Assembly (NCBI GenBank): GCA_001898835.1
Contig: MKVM01000005.1
Location: forward strand, 868,001-932,000
From: Micrococcales bacterium 72-143
Lineage (GTDB): Bacteria; Actinomycetota; Actinomycetes; Actinomycetales; Microbacteriaceae
Direction: 5' to 3'
DNA: 64,000 nt
The notes below the pieces were generated by a model. It was not told where the DNA came from. It saw only the letters and a program-made list of their open reading frames with translations, and ran no database searches. A program made the position numbers and the translations under genes. Of this stretch, positions 8,510 to 16,134 are shown in pieces. The number at the start of each line of letters is the position of its first letter. The stretch's first letter is position 1.

Positions 8510-9132
8510 TCCGCATCCTCGTGGTCGACGACCACCCCGTCGTGCGGGCCGGCATCGTGGCGCTGCTCGAGGCCGCGCCGGATGTCGAGATCGTCGGCAC
8601 GGCGGCGAGCGGCGAGGAGGCGGTCGCCCTCGTGCCGCAGGCGCGCCCCGACCTCGTCGTCATGGATCTGCGGATGCCGGGGATCGACGGCGACGAGGCG
8701 ACGGCGCTCATCCTCGCGGCGCATCCGGAGGTGCGGGTGCTGATCCTCACGACCTACGAGACGGACGACGCGATCCTGTCCGCGATCGCGGCCGGAGCGA
8801 GCGGCTACCTGCTGAAGGCCGCGCCCGAGGAGGAGCTGCTCGCCGGGGTGCGGTCGGTCGCGGCGGGCGAGGTGGCGCTCGCGCCCAGCGTGAGCCGGAT
8901 GCTCGTGGCGCGCACGCGGGAGCCCGCACGGCCCGCCGGGCCGGAGCTCAGCCCCCGGGAGCTGGAGGTGCTGCGGCTCGTGGCGGAGGGGCTCTCGAAC
9001 CGCGAGATCGGGGCGCGCATCCACCTCGGGGAGGCGACGGTGAAGACCCACCTGCTGCACGCCTTCGCGAAGCTGGAAGTGAGCGACCGCACACGCGCCG
9101 TGACCCGCGCGATGGAGCTCGGCATCCTCTGA
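8506..9132 (+). CDS. NarL/LuxR-type response regulator
   Basis: 208 residues. Receiver domain with the acidic pair in VVDDH, phosphoacceptor Asp54 (VMDLRMPG), conserved Thr in ILTTY and Lys in YLLKAAP. C-terminal LuxR helix-turn-helix LSPRELEVLRLVAEGLSNREI...ATVKTHL. Start is GTG 8506, overlapping the kinase stop by 4 bp. Last gene of a tightly coupled four-gene unit and probably its activator. Confidence 0.95.
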   Translation: MIRILVVDDHPVVRAGIVALLEAAPDVEIVGTAASGEEAVALVPQARPDLVVMDLRMPGIDGDEATALILAAHPEVRVLILTTYETDDAILSAIAAGASGYLLKAAPEEELLAGVRSVAAGEVALAPSVSRMLVARTREPARPAGPELSPRELEVLRLVAEGLSNREIGARIHLGEATVKTHLLHAFAKLEVSDRTRAVTRAMELGIL

Positions 9133-9142
9133 GAGGCCCGGG

Positions 9143-10030
9143 CTAGAGGAGCGGCCGCACCTCGGACCAGGTGGGCATCGAGGGGGACGCGCCGGGGCGC
9201 GTCGTCGCGAGCGCGGCGGCGACGGATGCGGCACGCAGCGCCGCCGGCTCGGTGTCGCCCGCGGCGAGGCGCGCGACCAGCACACCCGTGAAGGTGTCGC
9301 CCGCGCCGGTCGTGTCGACGGGCGTAACCGCGAACGGCGGCACCTCGGCGACGACCTCCCCGCCGCGCGCCACGAGCGCCCCGCGGGCACCGCGCGTCAT
9401 GACGACGGTGCCGGCGCGCCGGGACAGGGCGCGAGCGGCATCCGTCTCGTCGTCGACGCCGGCGAGCTCGCGCGCCTCGCCCGCGTTGGGCACGAGCACG
9501 TCGACGTTCTCGAGGAAGTCCTCGGGCAGCGGGAGCGCGGGCGCGGGCGTCACGACCGTCGTGACACCGACCGAGCGCGCGAACGCCACCGCCTCCGCGA
9601 CGAGAGGCAGCGGGCGCTCGAACTGCACCACCAGGTAGCGGGCCGCCCGGATCGCGGCACGCTGCACCTCGTCGAGCGGCAGCTCCACCCCGTTCGCGTC
9701 GGGCACCACGACGATCGCGTTCTCGCCGCCGTCGAGCACGGCGATGTGGGCGGTGCCGGTCGGCCGCTCGACGAGCGCCACGGCATCCACGTCGACCCCG
9801 GCCGCGGCGAGTGCCTCGCGCAGCTCGCGGCCGAACGCGTCGCCGCCGACCGCCCCGAGGAACGCGACGCCACCCCCGACGCGCGCCGCCGCGATCGCCT
9901 GGTTGAGCCCCTTGCCGCCGGGCACGGTCGCGAAGGAGCTGCCGAACATGGTCTCGCCGGGCTCGGGCAGCCGCGGCTGCCGCACCACGAGATCCATGTT
10001 TGCGCTGCCCAGGACGACGATTTCTGCCAT
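9143..10030 (-). CDS. rbsK: Ribokinase (PfkB-family sugar kinase)
   Basis: 295 residues. N-terminal VVLGSANMDLVV and GGKGLNQA (substrate binding) and the C-terminal PfkB signature DTTGAGDTFTG, containing the catalytic Asp, support ATP-dependent phosphorylation of D-ribose. Start ATG 10030 is chosen; an ATG four codons upstream (10042) is also possible and neither has a strong ribosome-binding site. No transporter or LacI gene for ribose is adjacent, so the sugar specificity is inferred from family likeness only. Convergent with the response regulator 11 bp away. Confidence 0.88.
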   Translation of the reverse strand: MAEIVVLGSANMDLVVRQPRLPEPGETMFGSSFATVPGGKGLNQAIAAARVGGGVAFLGAVGGDAFGRELREALAAAGVDVDAVALVERPTGTAHIAVLDGGENAIVVVPDANGVELPLDEVQRAAIRAARYLVVQFERPLPLVAEAVAFARSVGVTTVVTPAPALPLPEDFLENVDVLVPNAGEARELAGVDDETDAARALSRRAGTVVMTRGARGALVARGGEVVAEVPPFAVTPVDTTGAGDTFTGVLVARLAAGDTEPAALRAASVAAALATTRPGASPSMPTWSEVRPLL

Positions 10031-10074
10031 GCCCTCGACCATAACGGGCCCGGGATGCTGCGGCGGCCGGGGCC

Positions 10075-11178
10075 CTACAGCGCGACGCCGACGAAGACCG
10101 GCTCCGGATGCAGCCGCACCCCGAACTCGGCGAGCACGCGCGTCTGCACGAGGGAGGCGAGCTGCACGACGTCGGCGGCGGTCGCGCCGCCCCGGTTGAC
10201 GATCGCGAGCGTGTGCTTCGACGAGATCGCCGCAGCCGACCCCGGCAGCGCGAAGCCGCGCCCGATGCCCGAGCGCTCGATGAGCCACGCCGCCGACAGC
10301 TTCACCTCGTACCGCTCGGATGCGAGGGCCGGCACCTCCTCGCCGGGCGCGAGCACGCGATCCGCCTCCTCCGGGGCGACCGGCCAGCGCGGCGCCTCGG
10401 GCGGCAGGGCGCGCGCGAACGACTCCGACACGATGGGGTTCGTGAAGAAGGAGCCGGCGCTCACGGAGTCGGGGTCGGCGGGGTCGAGCACCATGCCCTT
10501 CGAGCCGCGCAGCGCGAGCACCGCGCGGCGGGCGTCCGCGAGCGGTGCCCGGTCGCCGAGCGACACGCCCAGAGCGGATGCGAGCTGCGCGTACGCGACC
10601 GGCCCCGACCATCCGCCCGCGTCGAGGTCGAGCTCGACGGCGAGCACGACGCCCGCGCGCCCGCGCTTGAGGGCGCTCGTGCGGTATCCGAGCCCGAGCT
10701 CGCGCGCGTCGAGCCGCAACAGCTCGCCGGTCGCGTAGTCGAGGAAGTCGATGCCGACGAGGCGGTTGCCGAGCTCCTGCCCGTAGGCACCGATGTTCTG
10801 CACGGGCGCCGCGCCGACCGTTCCGGGGATGCCGCTCAGCGCCTCGATGCCGGCGAGGCCCGCGTCGACGGTCGCGGCGACGAGCGCGTCCCAGCTCTCA
10901 CCGGCCGCCGCGCGCACGCGGGCGTGGCGCCCGTCGGCGTCGAGCGCGATGTCGATGCCGCGCGTCGCCACCCGGATGACGGTGCCGTCGAAGCCCTCGT
11001 CGGAGATGACGACGTTCGATCCCCCGCCGAGCAGCAGCCAGTCGTCGCCGCTTCCCCAGACCTCGAGCACCGTGCGCACGAGCTCGTCGCGCGTCGCGGG
11101 TGCCACCAGCTCGCGCGCCGGACCACCGACACGCAGCGTCGTCAGCTCGGCGAGGGGCGGTGCATCCACGCCCGTCAC
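10075..11178 (-). CDS. murB: UDP-N-acetylenolpyruvoylglucosamine reductase
   Basis: 367 residues. Reduces UDP-GlcNAc-enolpyruvate to UDP-MurNAc in peptidoglycan synthesis, with FAD and NADPH, in the cytoplasm. TTLRVGGPAREL, LGGGSNVVISDEGF and SGIPGTVGAAPVQNIGAYGQE are diagnostic; SAGSFFTNPIV holds the catalytic Ser and AAWLIERSGIGRG the C-terminal domain. The GTG start overlaps the upstream dehydratase stop by 4 bp. The HadA-HadB-MurB order recurs in actinobacteria. Confidence 0.97.
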   Translation of the reverse strand: MTGVDAPPLAELTTLRVGGPARELVAPATRDELVRTVLEVWGSGDDWLLLGGGSNVVISDEGFDGTVIRVATRGIDIALDADGRHARVRAAAGESWDALVAATVDAGLAGIEALSGIPGTVGAAPVQNIGAYGQELGNRLVGIDFLDYATGELLRLDARELGLGYRTSALKRGRAGVVLAVELDLDAGGWSGPVAYAQLASALGVSLGDRAPLADARRAVLALRGSKGMVLDPADPDSVSAGSFFTNPIVSESFARALPPEAPRWPVAPEEADRVLAPGEEVPALASERYEVKLSAAWLIERSGIGRGFALPGSAAAISSKHTLAIVNRGGATAADVVQLASLVQTRVLAEFGVRLHPEPVFVGVAL

Positions 11179-11597
11179 GGCTCCAGACGCACGACCGCCT
11201 GGGCCTTGCCGAGCACCGTCTCGCCGCCGAAGGTCACCGTGAGGTCGATGCGCGCCGCATCCTCGTCGAGCCGGCCGACCTTCGCGACGACCGTCACGAC
11301 GGCGCCGTCGCGCGGGTCGACGACGACGGGGCGGGTGAAGCGCACCTGGTAGTCGACGACGCGTCCCGGGTCGCCGACCCAGTCGACCACGGGCTGCACG
11401 GCGAGCCCCATCGTGAGCATGCCGTGGGCGAGCACGCCCGGCAGCCCGACGGATGCCGCGACGTCGTCGCGGTAGTGGATGGGGTTGAAGTCGCCGGATG
11501 CGCCGGCGTAGCGCACGAGGGAGTCGCGGGTGAGGGCGAGCTCCGCCTCGGCGACGACGTCGCCGAGGGCGAGCGACGACAGGGCGGGGGCGCTCAT
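11175..11597 (-). CDS. MaoC/hot-dog dehydratase, HadB-like
   Basis: 140 residues. R-specific enoyl hydratase signature: YAGASGDFNPIHYRDDVAASVGLPGVLAHGM, with the catalytic Asp and His. It probably forms a heterodimer with the next upstream gene and hydrates or dehydrates acyl thioesters, as in the mycobacterial HadAB complex. ATG overlaps the HadA-like stop by 4 bp and its stop overlaps the murB start, so the three genes are coupled. Confidence 0.88.
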   Translation of the reverse strand: MSAPALSSLALGDVVAEAELALTRDSLVRYAGASGDFNPIHYRDDVAASVGLPGVLAHGMLTMGLAVQPVVDWVGDPGRVVDYQVRFTRPVVVDPRDGAVVTVVAKVGRLDEDAARIDLTVTFGGETVLGKAQAVVRLEP

Positions 11598-12040
11598 TCG
11601 TCGCCCCGCACGACGAGGGTGGAGGTCGCGGTGACGACGTGCTCGCCGGATGCGTCGGCGACGAGGGCGTCGGCGGTCACCATCGAGTGGCCGCCGAGGC
11701 TCTTGACGCTCGTCACGGTCAGGGTGGCCGTGAGCTCGTCGCCCGCGACGATCGGCCGGCTGAAGCTGAAGCGCTGGTCGCCGTGCACGACGCGGCTGAA
11801 GTCGATGTCGGCCTCCGGGTCGGCGAGCAGCCGCGCGAGCGCGTGCTCCTGCACGACGACGGGGAAGGTCGGCGGTGCCACGACGTCCGCGTAGCCGGCG
11901 GCGCGTGCCGCGTCCACGTCGTGGTGAAGGGGGTTCGTCGCGAAGACGGCGCGCGCGAACTCGCGCACCTTCTCGCGGCCGACCAGGTAGGGGGCGGTCG
12001 GCGGGTAGCTGCGCCCCTGCAGCTCGGGGTTGACGCTCAC
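11594..12040 (-). CDS. FAS1-like dehydratase, HadA-like hot-dog protein
   Basis: 148 residues. An N-terminal MaoC-type domain (GREKVREFARAVFATNPLHHD, APPTFPVVV) without the full catalytic motif of its partner, as in HadA/HadC stabilising subunits. First gene of the murB operon. No obvious promoter could be fixed; the 178 bp upstream hold a REP-like repeat and a strong hairpin. Confidence 0.85.
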   Translation of the reverse strand: MSVNPELQGRSYPPTAPYLVGREKVREFARAVFATNPLHHDVDAARAAGYADVVAPPTFPVVVQEHALARLLADPEADIDFSRVVHGDQRFSFSRPIVAGDELTATLTVTSVKSLGGHSMVTADALVADASGEHVVTATSTLVVRGDE

Positions 12041-12105
12041 GCGTCGAGCCTAGTCACCGCTCCGCCGGCCGGCGCCGGATGCCGCGTGCACCATGGTGCC
12101 CTCCG

Positions 12106-12143
12106 CTGGGCGAGTGGCGCGCGCAGCGCGGTGTATCGAGACC
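12106..12143. repeat. REP-like element, GAGT...GTATCGAGACC type
   Basis: An imperfect palindrome with the ends CGAGTGGCGCGC and GCGCGGTGTATCGAG. It resembles short intergenic hairpins of the form GGTCTCGATACnnn...CTACTCG that I remember as common in Microbacteriaceae. A related element is at 63538-63564. It lies between the HadA-like gene and the small-peptide gene. Confidence 0.6.
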
Positions 12144-12156
12144 ACCGCGGAACATG

Positions 12157-12194
12157 CGGAACCCCGGCGACCGTCGCGGTCAGCCGGGGTTCCG
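12157..12194 (-). terminator. Strong hairpin, probable terminator after the 26-residue peptide gene
   Basis: 12-bp perfect arms CGGAACCCCGGC (12157-12168) and its complement (12183-12194), extended inside by GACCG/CGGTC with one bulged A and a 3-base loop, about 17 bp in total. No U-run follows on either strand, so termination is inferred from stem strength and position 25 bp behind the peptide stop. Confidence 0.65.
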
Positions 12195-12218
12195 GGGGGT
12201 CTGTGCGGTGGTGCTGCC

Positions 12219-12299
12219 TTACTGGCAGGACTCGCAGTAGAGGTCGTCCATCGGGTCGACCGGAACTGCGTAGCCACCGACGGTGTCGACGTCGTTCAT
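12219..12299 (-). CDS. 26-residue CxxC peptide, unrecognised small protein
   Basis: Short gene starting MNDVDTVGGYAVPVDP and ending MDDLYCESCQ. It has its own promoter (ATGACA-16-TATATA), a very strong ribosome-binding site (GAGGGAGGT, 4 bases before ATG) and a strong hairpin after the stop, so it looks like a deliberately expressed independent unit. It is acidic, with no membrane segment; both cysteines sit in the last five residues as C-E-S-C. It could be a metal- or thiol-active small protein, a RiPP-like precursor, or a Cys-sensing leader peptide, but no modification enzyme lies nearby. The nearest same-strand upstream gene is a C-S lyase. Confidence 0.75.
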   Translation of the reverse strand: MNDVDTVGGYAVPVDPMDDLYCESCQ

Positions 12300-12331
12300 G
12301 GCAACCTCCCTCAAAAGTCTCAACTGGTGGT

Positions 12332-12388
12332 CGAGGGTTTTCGCCCTCGTGAGTCACCACTATATAACGGGAATTTCACCGATGTCAT
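12332..12388 (-). promoter_or_regulatory. Promoter and 5' hairpin of the CxxC peptide gene
   Basis: On the minus strand: -35 ATGACA (12383-12388), 16-bp spacer, -10 TATATA (12361-12366). Immediately downstream, CGAGGG (12344-12349 on the complement) and its partner (12332-12337) form a 6-bp hairpin with a 6-base loop near the predicted 5' end, which could stabilise the mRNA. GTGGT/ACCAC (12327-12331, 12356-12360) flanks it and could be an operator. Confidence 0.65.
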
Positions 12389-12481
12389 TCCCCTAGATGT
12401 TGTGTCTCGGCGTGTCGCGCGATTTTCTTTCCGAGGCCCTCAGTCCACCACGGACCACCGACACGGCACCGGGCCCGACGC

Positions 12482-13636
12482 TCAGGAACGGAGGAGCGCG
12501 GCGATCCGGGAAACCGCCTCGGCGACCAGCTCGGGGGCGCACGCGAGGTTCATGCGCACGAAGCCGCGACCCTCGCGGCCGAACGCGGGCCCGCTCGAGA
12601 GGGCGACGCGCGCCTGCTCGAGGATGCGGACGGCGGGGTCGTCGCCCCAGCCGAGCGCCCGGAGATCGATCCATGCGAGGTAGCTCGCCGACGGACGCCG
12701 CAGGCGGGCGCCCGGCAGCTCCGACGCCAGCAGCGCCTCCAGCAGCTCGACGTTCGCCGTGATCGCGGCGAGCGTCCCGGCGAGCCACTCCCGCGACTCC
12801 GCGAAGCCGGCCCGCGTCGCCATGAGGCCGAACAGGCCCGTGCGGAAGGTCACCTCCTCCGGCAGCGCGCGCACGAGCTCCGCCATCCGCTCCGACTCCG
12901 GCACGAGGAACGCGGCCTTGAGCCCCGCGAGGTTGAAGGCCTTGCTGCCGGACTCGGCCGCGATGCCGTGGGCGCGGGCGGCATCCGACACCGAGAGGTA
13001 CGGCGTGAACGCGACGCCCGGATGCGTGAGCGGCGCGTGGATCTCGTCGCTCACCACGAAGCCGCCGTGCCGCTCGACGATGCGCGCGAGCCGCTCGAGC
13101 TCCGAGCGGGGATGCACGAGGCCGAGCGGGTTGTGCGGGTTGCACAGCAGCACCCCGCGAGCGCCGGCCGCGAGCGCACGGTCGATGCCGTCGAGGTCGA
13201 GCGCGTAGCCCGCGCCGTCGTCAAGGAGCGGCACCTCGACGACGCGCGCCCCCGCCTCCGGGACGAGGTCGAAGAACGGCGGGTAGACGGGCGGTGTGAT
13301 GATGACGCCGTCGCCCGGCGCCGCGAGCCGCCGCAGCGCCTCGACGATCGCGACGCTCACGTCGGTCGTGATGCCCATCCGCGCCGGGTCGGGCGACCAG
13401 TCCCACGCATCCCGTGCGAACGCGGCGAAGGCCTCCCCCGCCCCGCGATCGCGGGGGTTCACGTACCCCGTGTCGCCGAGCTCGACGGCCGCGTGCAGCG
13501 CCTCGGCGATCGCGGGTGCGAGCGGGTAGTCCATCTCCGCCACGAACATCGGCAGCACGTCCGAGGGATGCGCGCCCCACTTCTCGCTCGTGCGTCGCCG
13601 CAGACGGTCGAGGGGTTCGGTGCGCGTCGGGACCAT
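12482..13636 (-). CDS. MalY/PatB-family PLP-dependent C-S beta-lyase (aminotransferase fold)
   Basis: 384 residues, type I fold PLP enzyme. Family marks: EKWGAHPSDVLPMFVAEMDY at the N-terminus (MalY/PatB type), NPHNPLGLVH (cofactor Asp/Asn region), SDEIHAPL, and the PLP lysine in ESGSKAFNLAGLK. Known members cleave cystathionine or other Cys S-conjugates to a thiol, pyruvate and ammonia. Standalone gene on the minus strand, divergent from a membrane protein with a 49-bp shared promoter region. Substrate not deducible here. Confidence 0.9.
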   Translation of the reverse strand: MVPTRTEPLDRLRRRTSEKWGAHPSDVLPMFVAEMDYPLAPAIAEALHAAVELGDTGYVNPRDRGAGEAFAAFARDAWDWSPDPARMGITTDVSVAIVEALRRLAAPGDGVIITPPVYPPFFDLVPEAGARVVEVPLLDDGAGYALDLDGIDRALAAGARGVLLCNPHNPLGLVHPRSELERLARIVERHGGFVVSDEIHAPLTHPGVAFTPYLSVSDAARAHGIAAESGSKAFNLAGLKAAFLVPESERMAELVRALPEEVTFRTGLFGLMATRAGFAESREWLAGTLAAITANVELLEALLASELPGARLRRPSASYLAWIDLRALGWGDDPAVRILEQARVALSSGPAFGREGRGFVRMNLACAPELVAEAVSRIAALLRS

Positions 13637-13685
13637 GACTCGATGCTAGGGATCGACGCCGCCGGCAGCCGCTACGCTCGCGGGT

Positions 13686-14210
13686 GTGAGCGGCCTCGTG
13701 ATCCCTCCGCCCGCGGCGCGTGAGATGCACGCGAGCCACGAGCGGCCACCGTTGCCGCCCGGCATCCGCGTCGACACGGTCTGGGTGTGGCTCATCGTCG
13801 CGGTGCCGTGGGTGCTCGCCTCCACGATCTTCCTCTTCGACATCGACGTCGTCTTCGACGCCCTCTGGGTGGGCGACGCGGATGCGGCCCTCGCCCACGT
13901 CGCGCTGCACCTGGGCCTGCTCGTCGCGAGCTCGCTGCTCACGATCGCCCTCGCACTGCTGTTCGCCTCGCGCGACGCCCGCCGGCTGCGCAAGGTCGGG
14001 GTGGTACGGCCGTTCCCGTGGGGCTTCGCCGCGATCGCGGGGATCGTCTACCTCATCGGGCGCCAGGTGGTGCTCGGCAAGGTCACCCGGGCACCGATCG
14101 CACCCCTCGCGGTGTCGATCGCGCTCTACGTGCTCTGGTACTCGGCGTTCGGGGTGTGGGCCGCCGTCACCGTCACGAACGGACTCGCGGGGCTCGGCGC
14201 GGCCGGCTGA
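13686..14210 (+). CDS. Four-helix membrane protein, unknown; paralogue of the next gene
   Basis: 174 residues from GTG 13686. Four hydrophobic segments. The stretch RVDTVWVW, VGVVRPFPWGF and VYLIGRQVVLGKV matches RVDTGWVW, VGVVRPFHWAF and VYLIGRHVVLRKV in the next gene, so the two are tandem duplicates. This copy lacks the N-terminal DUF2510 module of its neighbour. Function unknown. Confidence 0.85.
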   Translation: MSGLVIPPPAAREMHASHERPPLPPGIRVDTVWVWLIVAVPWVLASTIFLFDIDVVFDALWVGDADAALAHVALHLGLLVASSLLTIALALLFASRDARRLRKVGVVRPFPWGFAAIAGIVYLIGRQVVLGKVTRAPIAPLAVSIALYVLWYSAFGVWAAVTVTNGLAGLGAAG

Positions 14211-14242
14211 GCCGCCCCGGACACCGCCGTAGGATCGGGCCC

Positions 14243-14887
14243 ATGACCGACAACCCCACGACGAGCCAGGCCGCCCCCGGCTGGTACCCCGACGGATCCG
14301 GCGGTCAGCGCTGGTGGGACGGCCGCAGCTGGACCGACCACGCGGCCCCCGCGGCCCCCGTCGCATCCGCGGCCCCCCTCGAGCGCCCGCGGCTCCCGGA
14401 GGGGACGCGCGTCGACACCGGCTGGGTGTGGGTCGTGTCGCTGCTCAACGTGGTGCAGACGATCCCGCTGTTCTTCTTCGACATGTCGGGCTACATGCGG
14501 GCGATCTTCGAGGCGGAGCTGAGCGGCAACGCGGGCTCCATCACGAACGCGATCGGCGGTTACTTCGCGTTCTTCGCGATCTTCGGGGTGCTCGGCTGGG
14601 TCTGCTACGGCTTCCTCGTCTTCGCCGCGTACCGCGACTACAAGCAGCTGCTCGCGGTCGGCGTCGTGCGCCCGTTCCACTGGGCGTTCGCGTTCATCCC
14701 GTATCCGGTCGTCTACCTCATCGGACGCCACGTGGTGCTGCGCAAGGTGAGCCGCACGGCGGGCTGGCCGCTGTGGGCGCACATCGCGAGCTACGTGGTG
14801 ATCCTCATCGCGGCGTTCGTGTGGACCTTCGCGATGATGCAGGCGATCCTCTCCTCGCTGCCCGGATACCTCGGCCCGTACACCTGA
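14243..14887 (+). CDS. DUF2510-domain membrane protein
   Basis: 214 residues. N-terminal DUF2510 (APGWYPDGSGGQRWWDGRSW) at about 10-32, common in actinobacterial membrane proteins, then a Pro/Ala linker and four membrane helices. The membrane part is paralogous to the preceding gene. Probably the same transcript (32-bp gap). Role unknown. Confidence 0.9.
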   Translation: MTDNPTTSQAAPGWYPDGSGGQRWWDGRSWTDHAAPAAPVASAAPLERPRLPEGTRVDTGWVWVVSLLNVVQTIPLFFFDMSGYMRAIFEAELSGNAGSITNAIGGYFAFFAIFGVLGWVCYGFLVFAAYRDYKQLLAVGVVRPFHWAFAFIPYPVVYLIGRHVVLRKVSRTAGWPLWAHIASYVVILIAAFVWTFAMMQAILSSLPGYLGPYT

Positions 14888-14893
14888 TCACCG

Positions 14894-15037
14894 TCATCCC
14901 GCGTTCGCGGCCTCGATGAGCTCGGCGATCTGCTCCCGGCTCACCTGCGCCATCGGCAGCGCCGCGAACCGCTGCATGACGATCACCCCCGACGGTGCGC
15001 AGGCGTTCGACGCCGTCGAGGTGGTCTCGGAGGACAC
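14894..15037 (-). CDS. Small 47-residue ORF in frame behind a degenerate kinase gene
   Basis: GTG 15037 to TGA 14894. Third codon positions are almost all G or C, as in real genes here, and the C-terminal part (RFAALPMAQVSREQIAELIE) looks like a folded helix. It lies in the same frame as the upstream gene, with only a TGA and three codons between. It may be a separate small protein, the tail of a longer ancestral protein, or a read-through extension. I recognise no family. Confidence 0.45.
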   Translation of the reverse strand: MSSETTSTASNACAPSGVIVMQRFAALPMAQVSREQIAELIEAANAG

Positions 15038-15046
15038 CTGAGCGGC

Positions 15047-16132
15047 TCAGCCGCCGTCGGGTTCGAAGTCGAGCTCGACGAACCGCGACCCCGGCCGGAT
15101 CCGCGACCCCGGGAACACCGAGCGCAGCACGGCCTGCACCTCCGGGCCCAGGCGGCCGCCCCCGCCCCGCTGCCAGCGCAGCGTCAGCCGGATGCCGCCC
15201 CCGGCCCGCTCGAGGGTCGCGCTCGTGCGGCGGCGGGAGAGCGCCGCGCACGCCGCCTCGACCGCCGCGCGCTGGGTCTCGTCCATGCGCGAGGCGAGGC
15301 CGGCCGGGTCGTGCAGCTCCGCGACGAGGTCCTCGAGCCATACCTCGTCGGCCTCCGCGACGAGCGCACGGCGCAGCGCCTCCCCCAGCTCACGCGCGCG
15401 CCCCGCGGCAGCGGCATCCGTCTCCCCCCGCACGAGCAGCTCGCGCAGGAACGGGCCGACCTCGCCCTCCACGAGGCTCAGGCGCTCGTCGCGGAGGTCG
15501 TCCCGGACGCGCGCGCGGATGCTCTCGGCCGCCGTTAGGCGCACCCCCTCGGTCTGCGTGCGCCACCGCAGCAGGCGGCGCACGAGGGTGGCCGAGAACG
15601 CGGCGGCGCCGCTGCCCGCCGCGAGCAGCGGACCCGCCGTCAGACCCGCGTAGACGATCCCGGGCAGCGGGAGGCCCGCCGCCTCCGCCCCCGCCATCGT
15701 CACCGCCGCGACCACGACCGCGCTCGCACCCGCGAACGCGAGGATCTCGACGGCGGGCCGGAAGCAACCGGTGACCATCACGAAGAGCGCGAGCGCGAGC
15801 GGCGCCCAGTCGGAGCGCACCGCCGTGTCGGTGCCCCACTGCGCGGCGGCCTCGAAGCCGACGGCCGCCAGGCCGAGGAGGTGGATCGCGAGCGCGCTGC
15901 GCCAGGTGAACGGTGCGCGCCGCGGCCGCGCGGCGAGCACCGTGACCGCGCCGACGGCGCCGAGCAGCGCGAACGCGACGAGGAGCAGCGGGAGGGAGCG
16001 GTACTCCTCGCGATGCCCGACGGTCAGGCCCACCGCCGTGGCGACGGCGCCGAAGGTGAAGATCCAGGCGAACGACTGCGCGGTGACCCCGCCGAGCGGG
16101 TCGAGCTGCTGGGGGGTGTGGCGGAGCGCCAT
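15047..16132 (-). CDS. Membrane protein resembling a degenerate sensor kinase
   Basis: 361 residues. About six hydrophobic segments in the first 190 residues, then a helical region (VRDDLRDERLSLVEGEVGPF) where a DesK-type kinase would have its phosphoacceptor His; none is present. The C-terminus keeps the rough size of an ATPase domain but has no recognisable N-, G1- or G2-box. It follows the intact kinase by 2 bp (TGACGATG), so it may be a non-catalytic partner. Unknown function. Confidence 0.7.
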   Translation of the reverse strand: MALRHTPQQLDPLGGVTAQSFAWIFTFGAVATAVGLTVGHREEYRSLPLLLVAFALLGAVGAVTVLAARPRRAPFTWRSALAIHLLGLAAVGFEAAAQWGTDTAVRSDWAPLALALFVMVTGCFRPAVEILAFAGASAVVVAAVTMAGAEAAGLPLPGIVYAGLTAGPLLAAGSGAAAFSATLVRRLLRWRTQTEGVRLTAAESIRARVRDDLRDERLSLVEGEVGPFLRELLVRGETDAAAAGRARELGEALRRALVAEADEVWLEDLVAELHDPAGLASRMDETQRAAVEAACAALSRRRTSATLERAGGGIRLTLRWQRGGGGRLGPEVQAVLRSVFPGSRIRPGSRFVELDFEPDGG

Positions 16133-16134
16133 CG

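Noticed and set aside
6310-9132. A plus-strand open frame of 940 codons over the ABC/kinase region
   Set aside because: Only the final 208 codons (from GTG 8506) form a protein, the response regulator; the rest is an out-of-frame shadow of the permease and kinase.
12157-12299. Classical cysteine-attenuation leader for the downstream HadA-like gene
   Set aside because: The hairpin has no U-run, the peptide has only two Cys codons separated by two others, and no alternative antiterminator pairing was found. Kept as a weaker option only.
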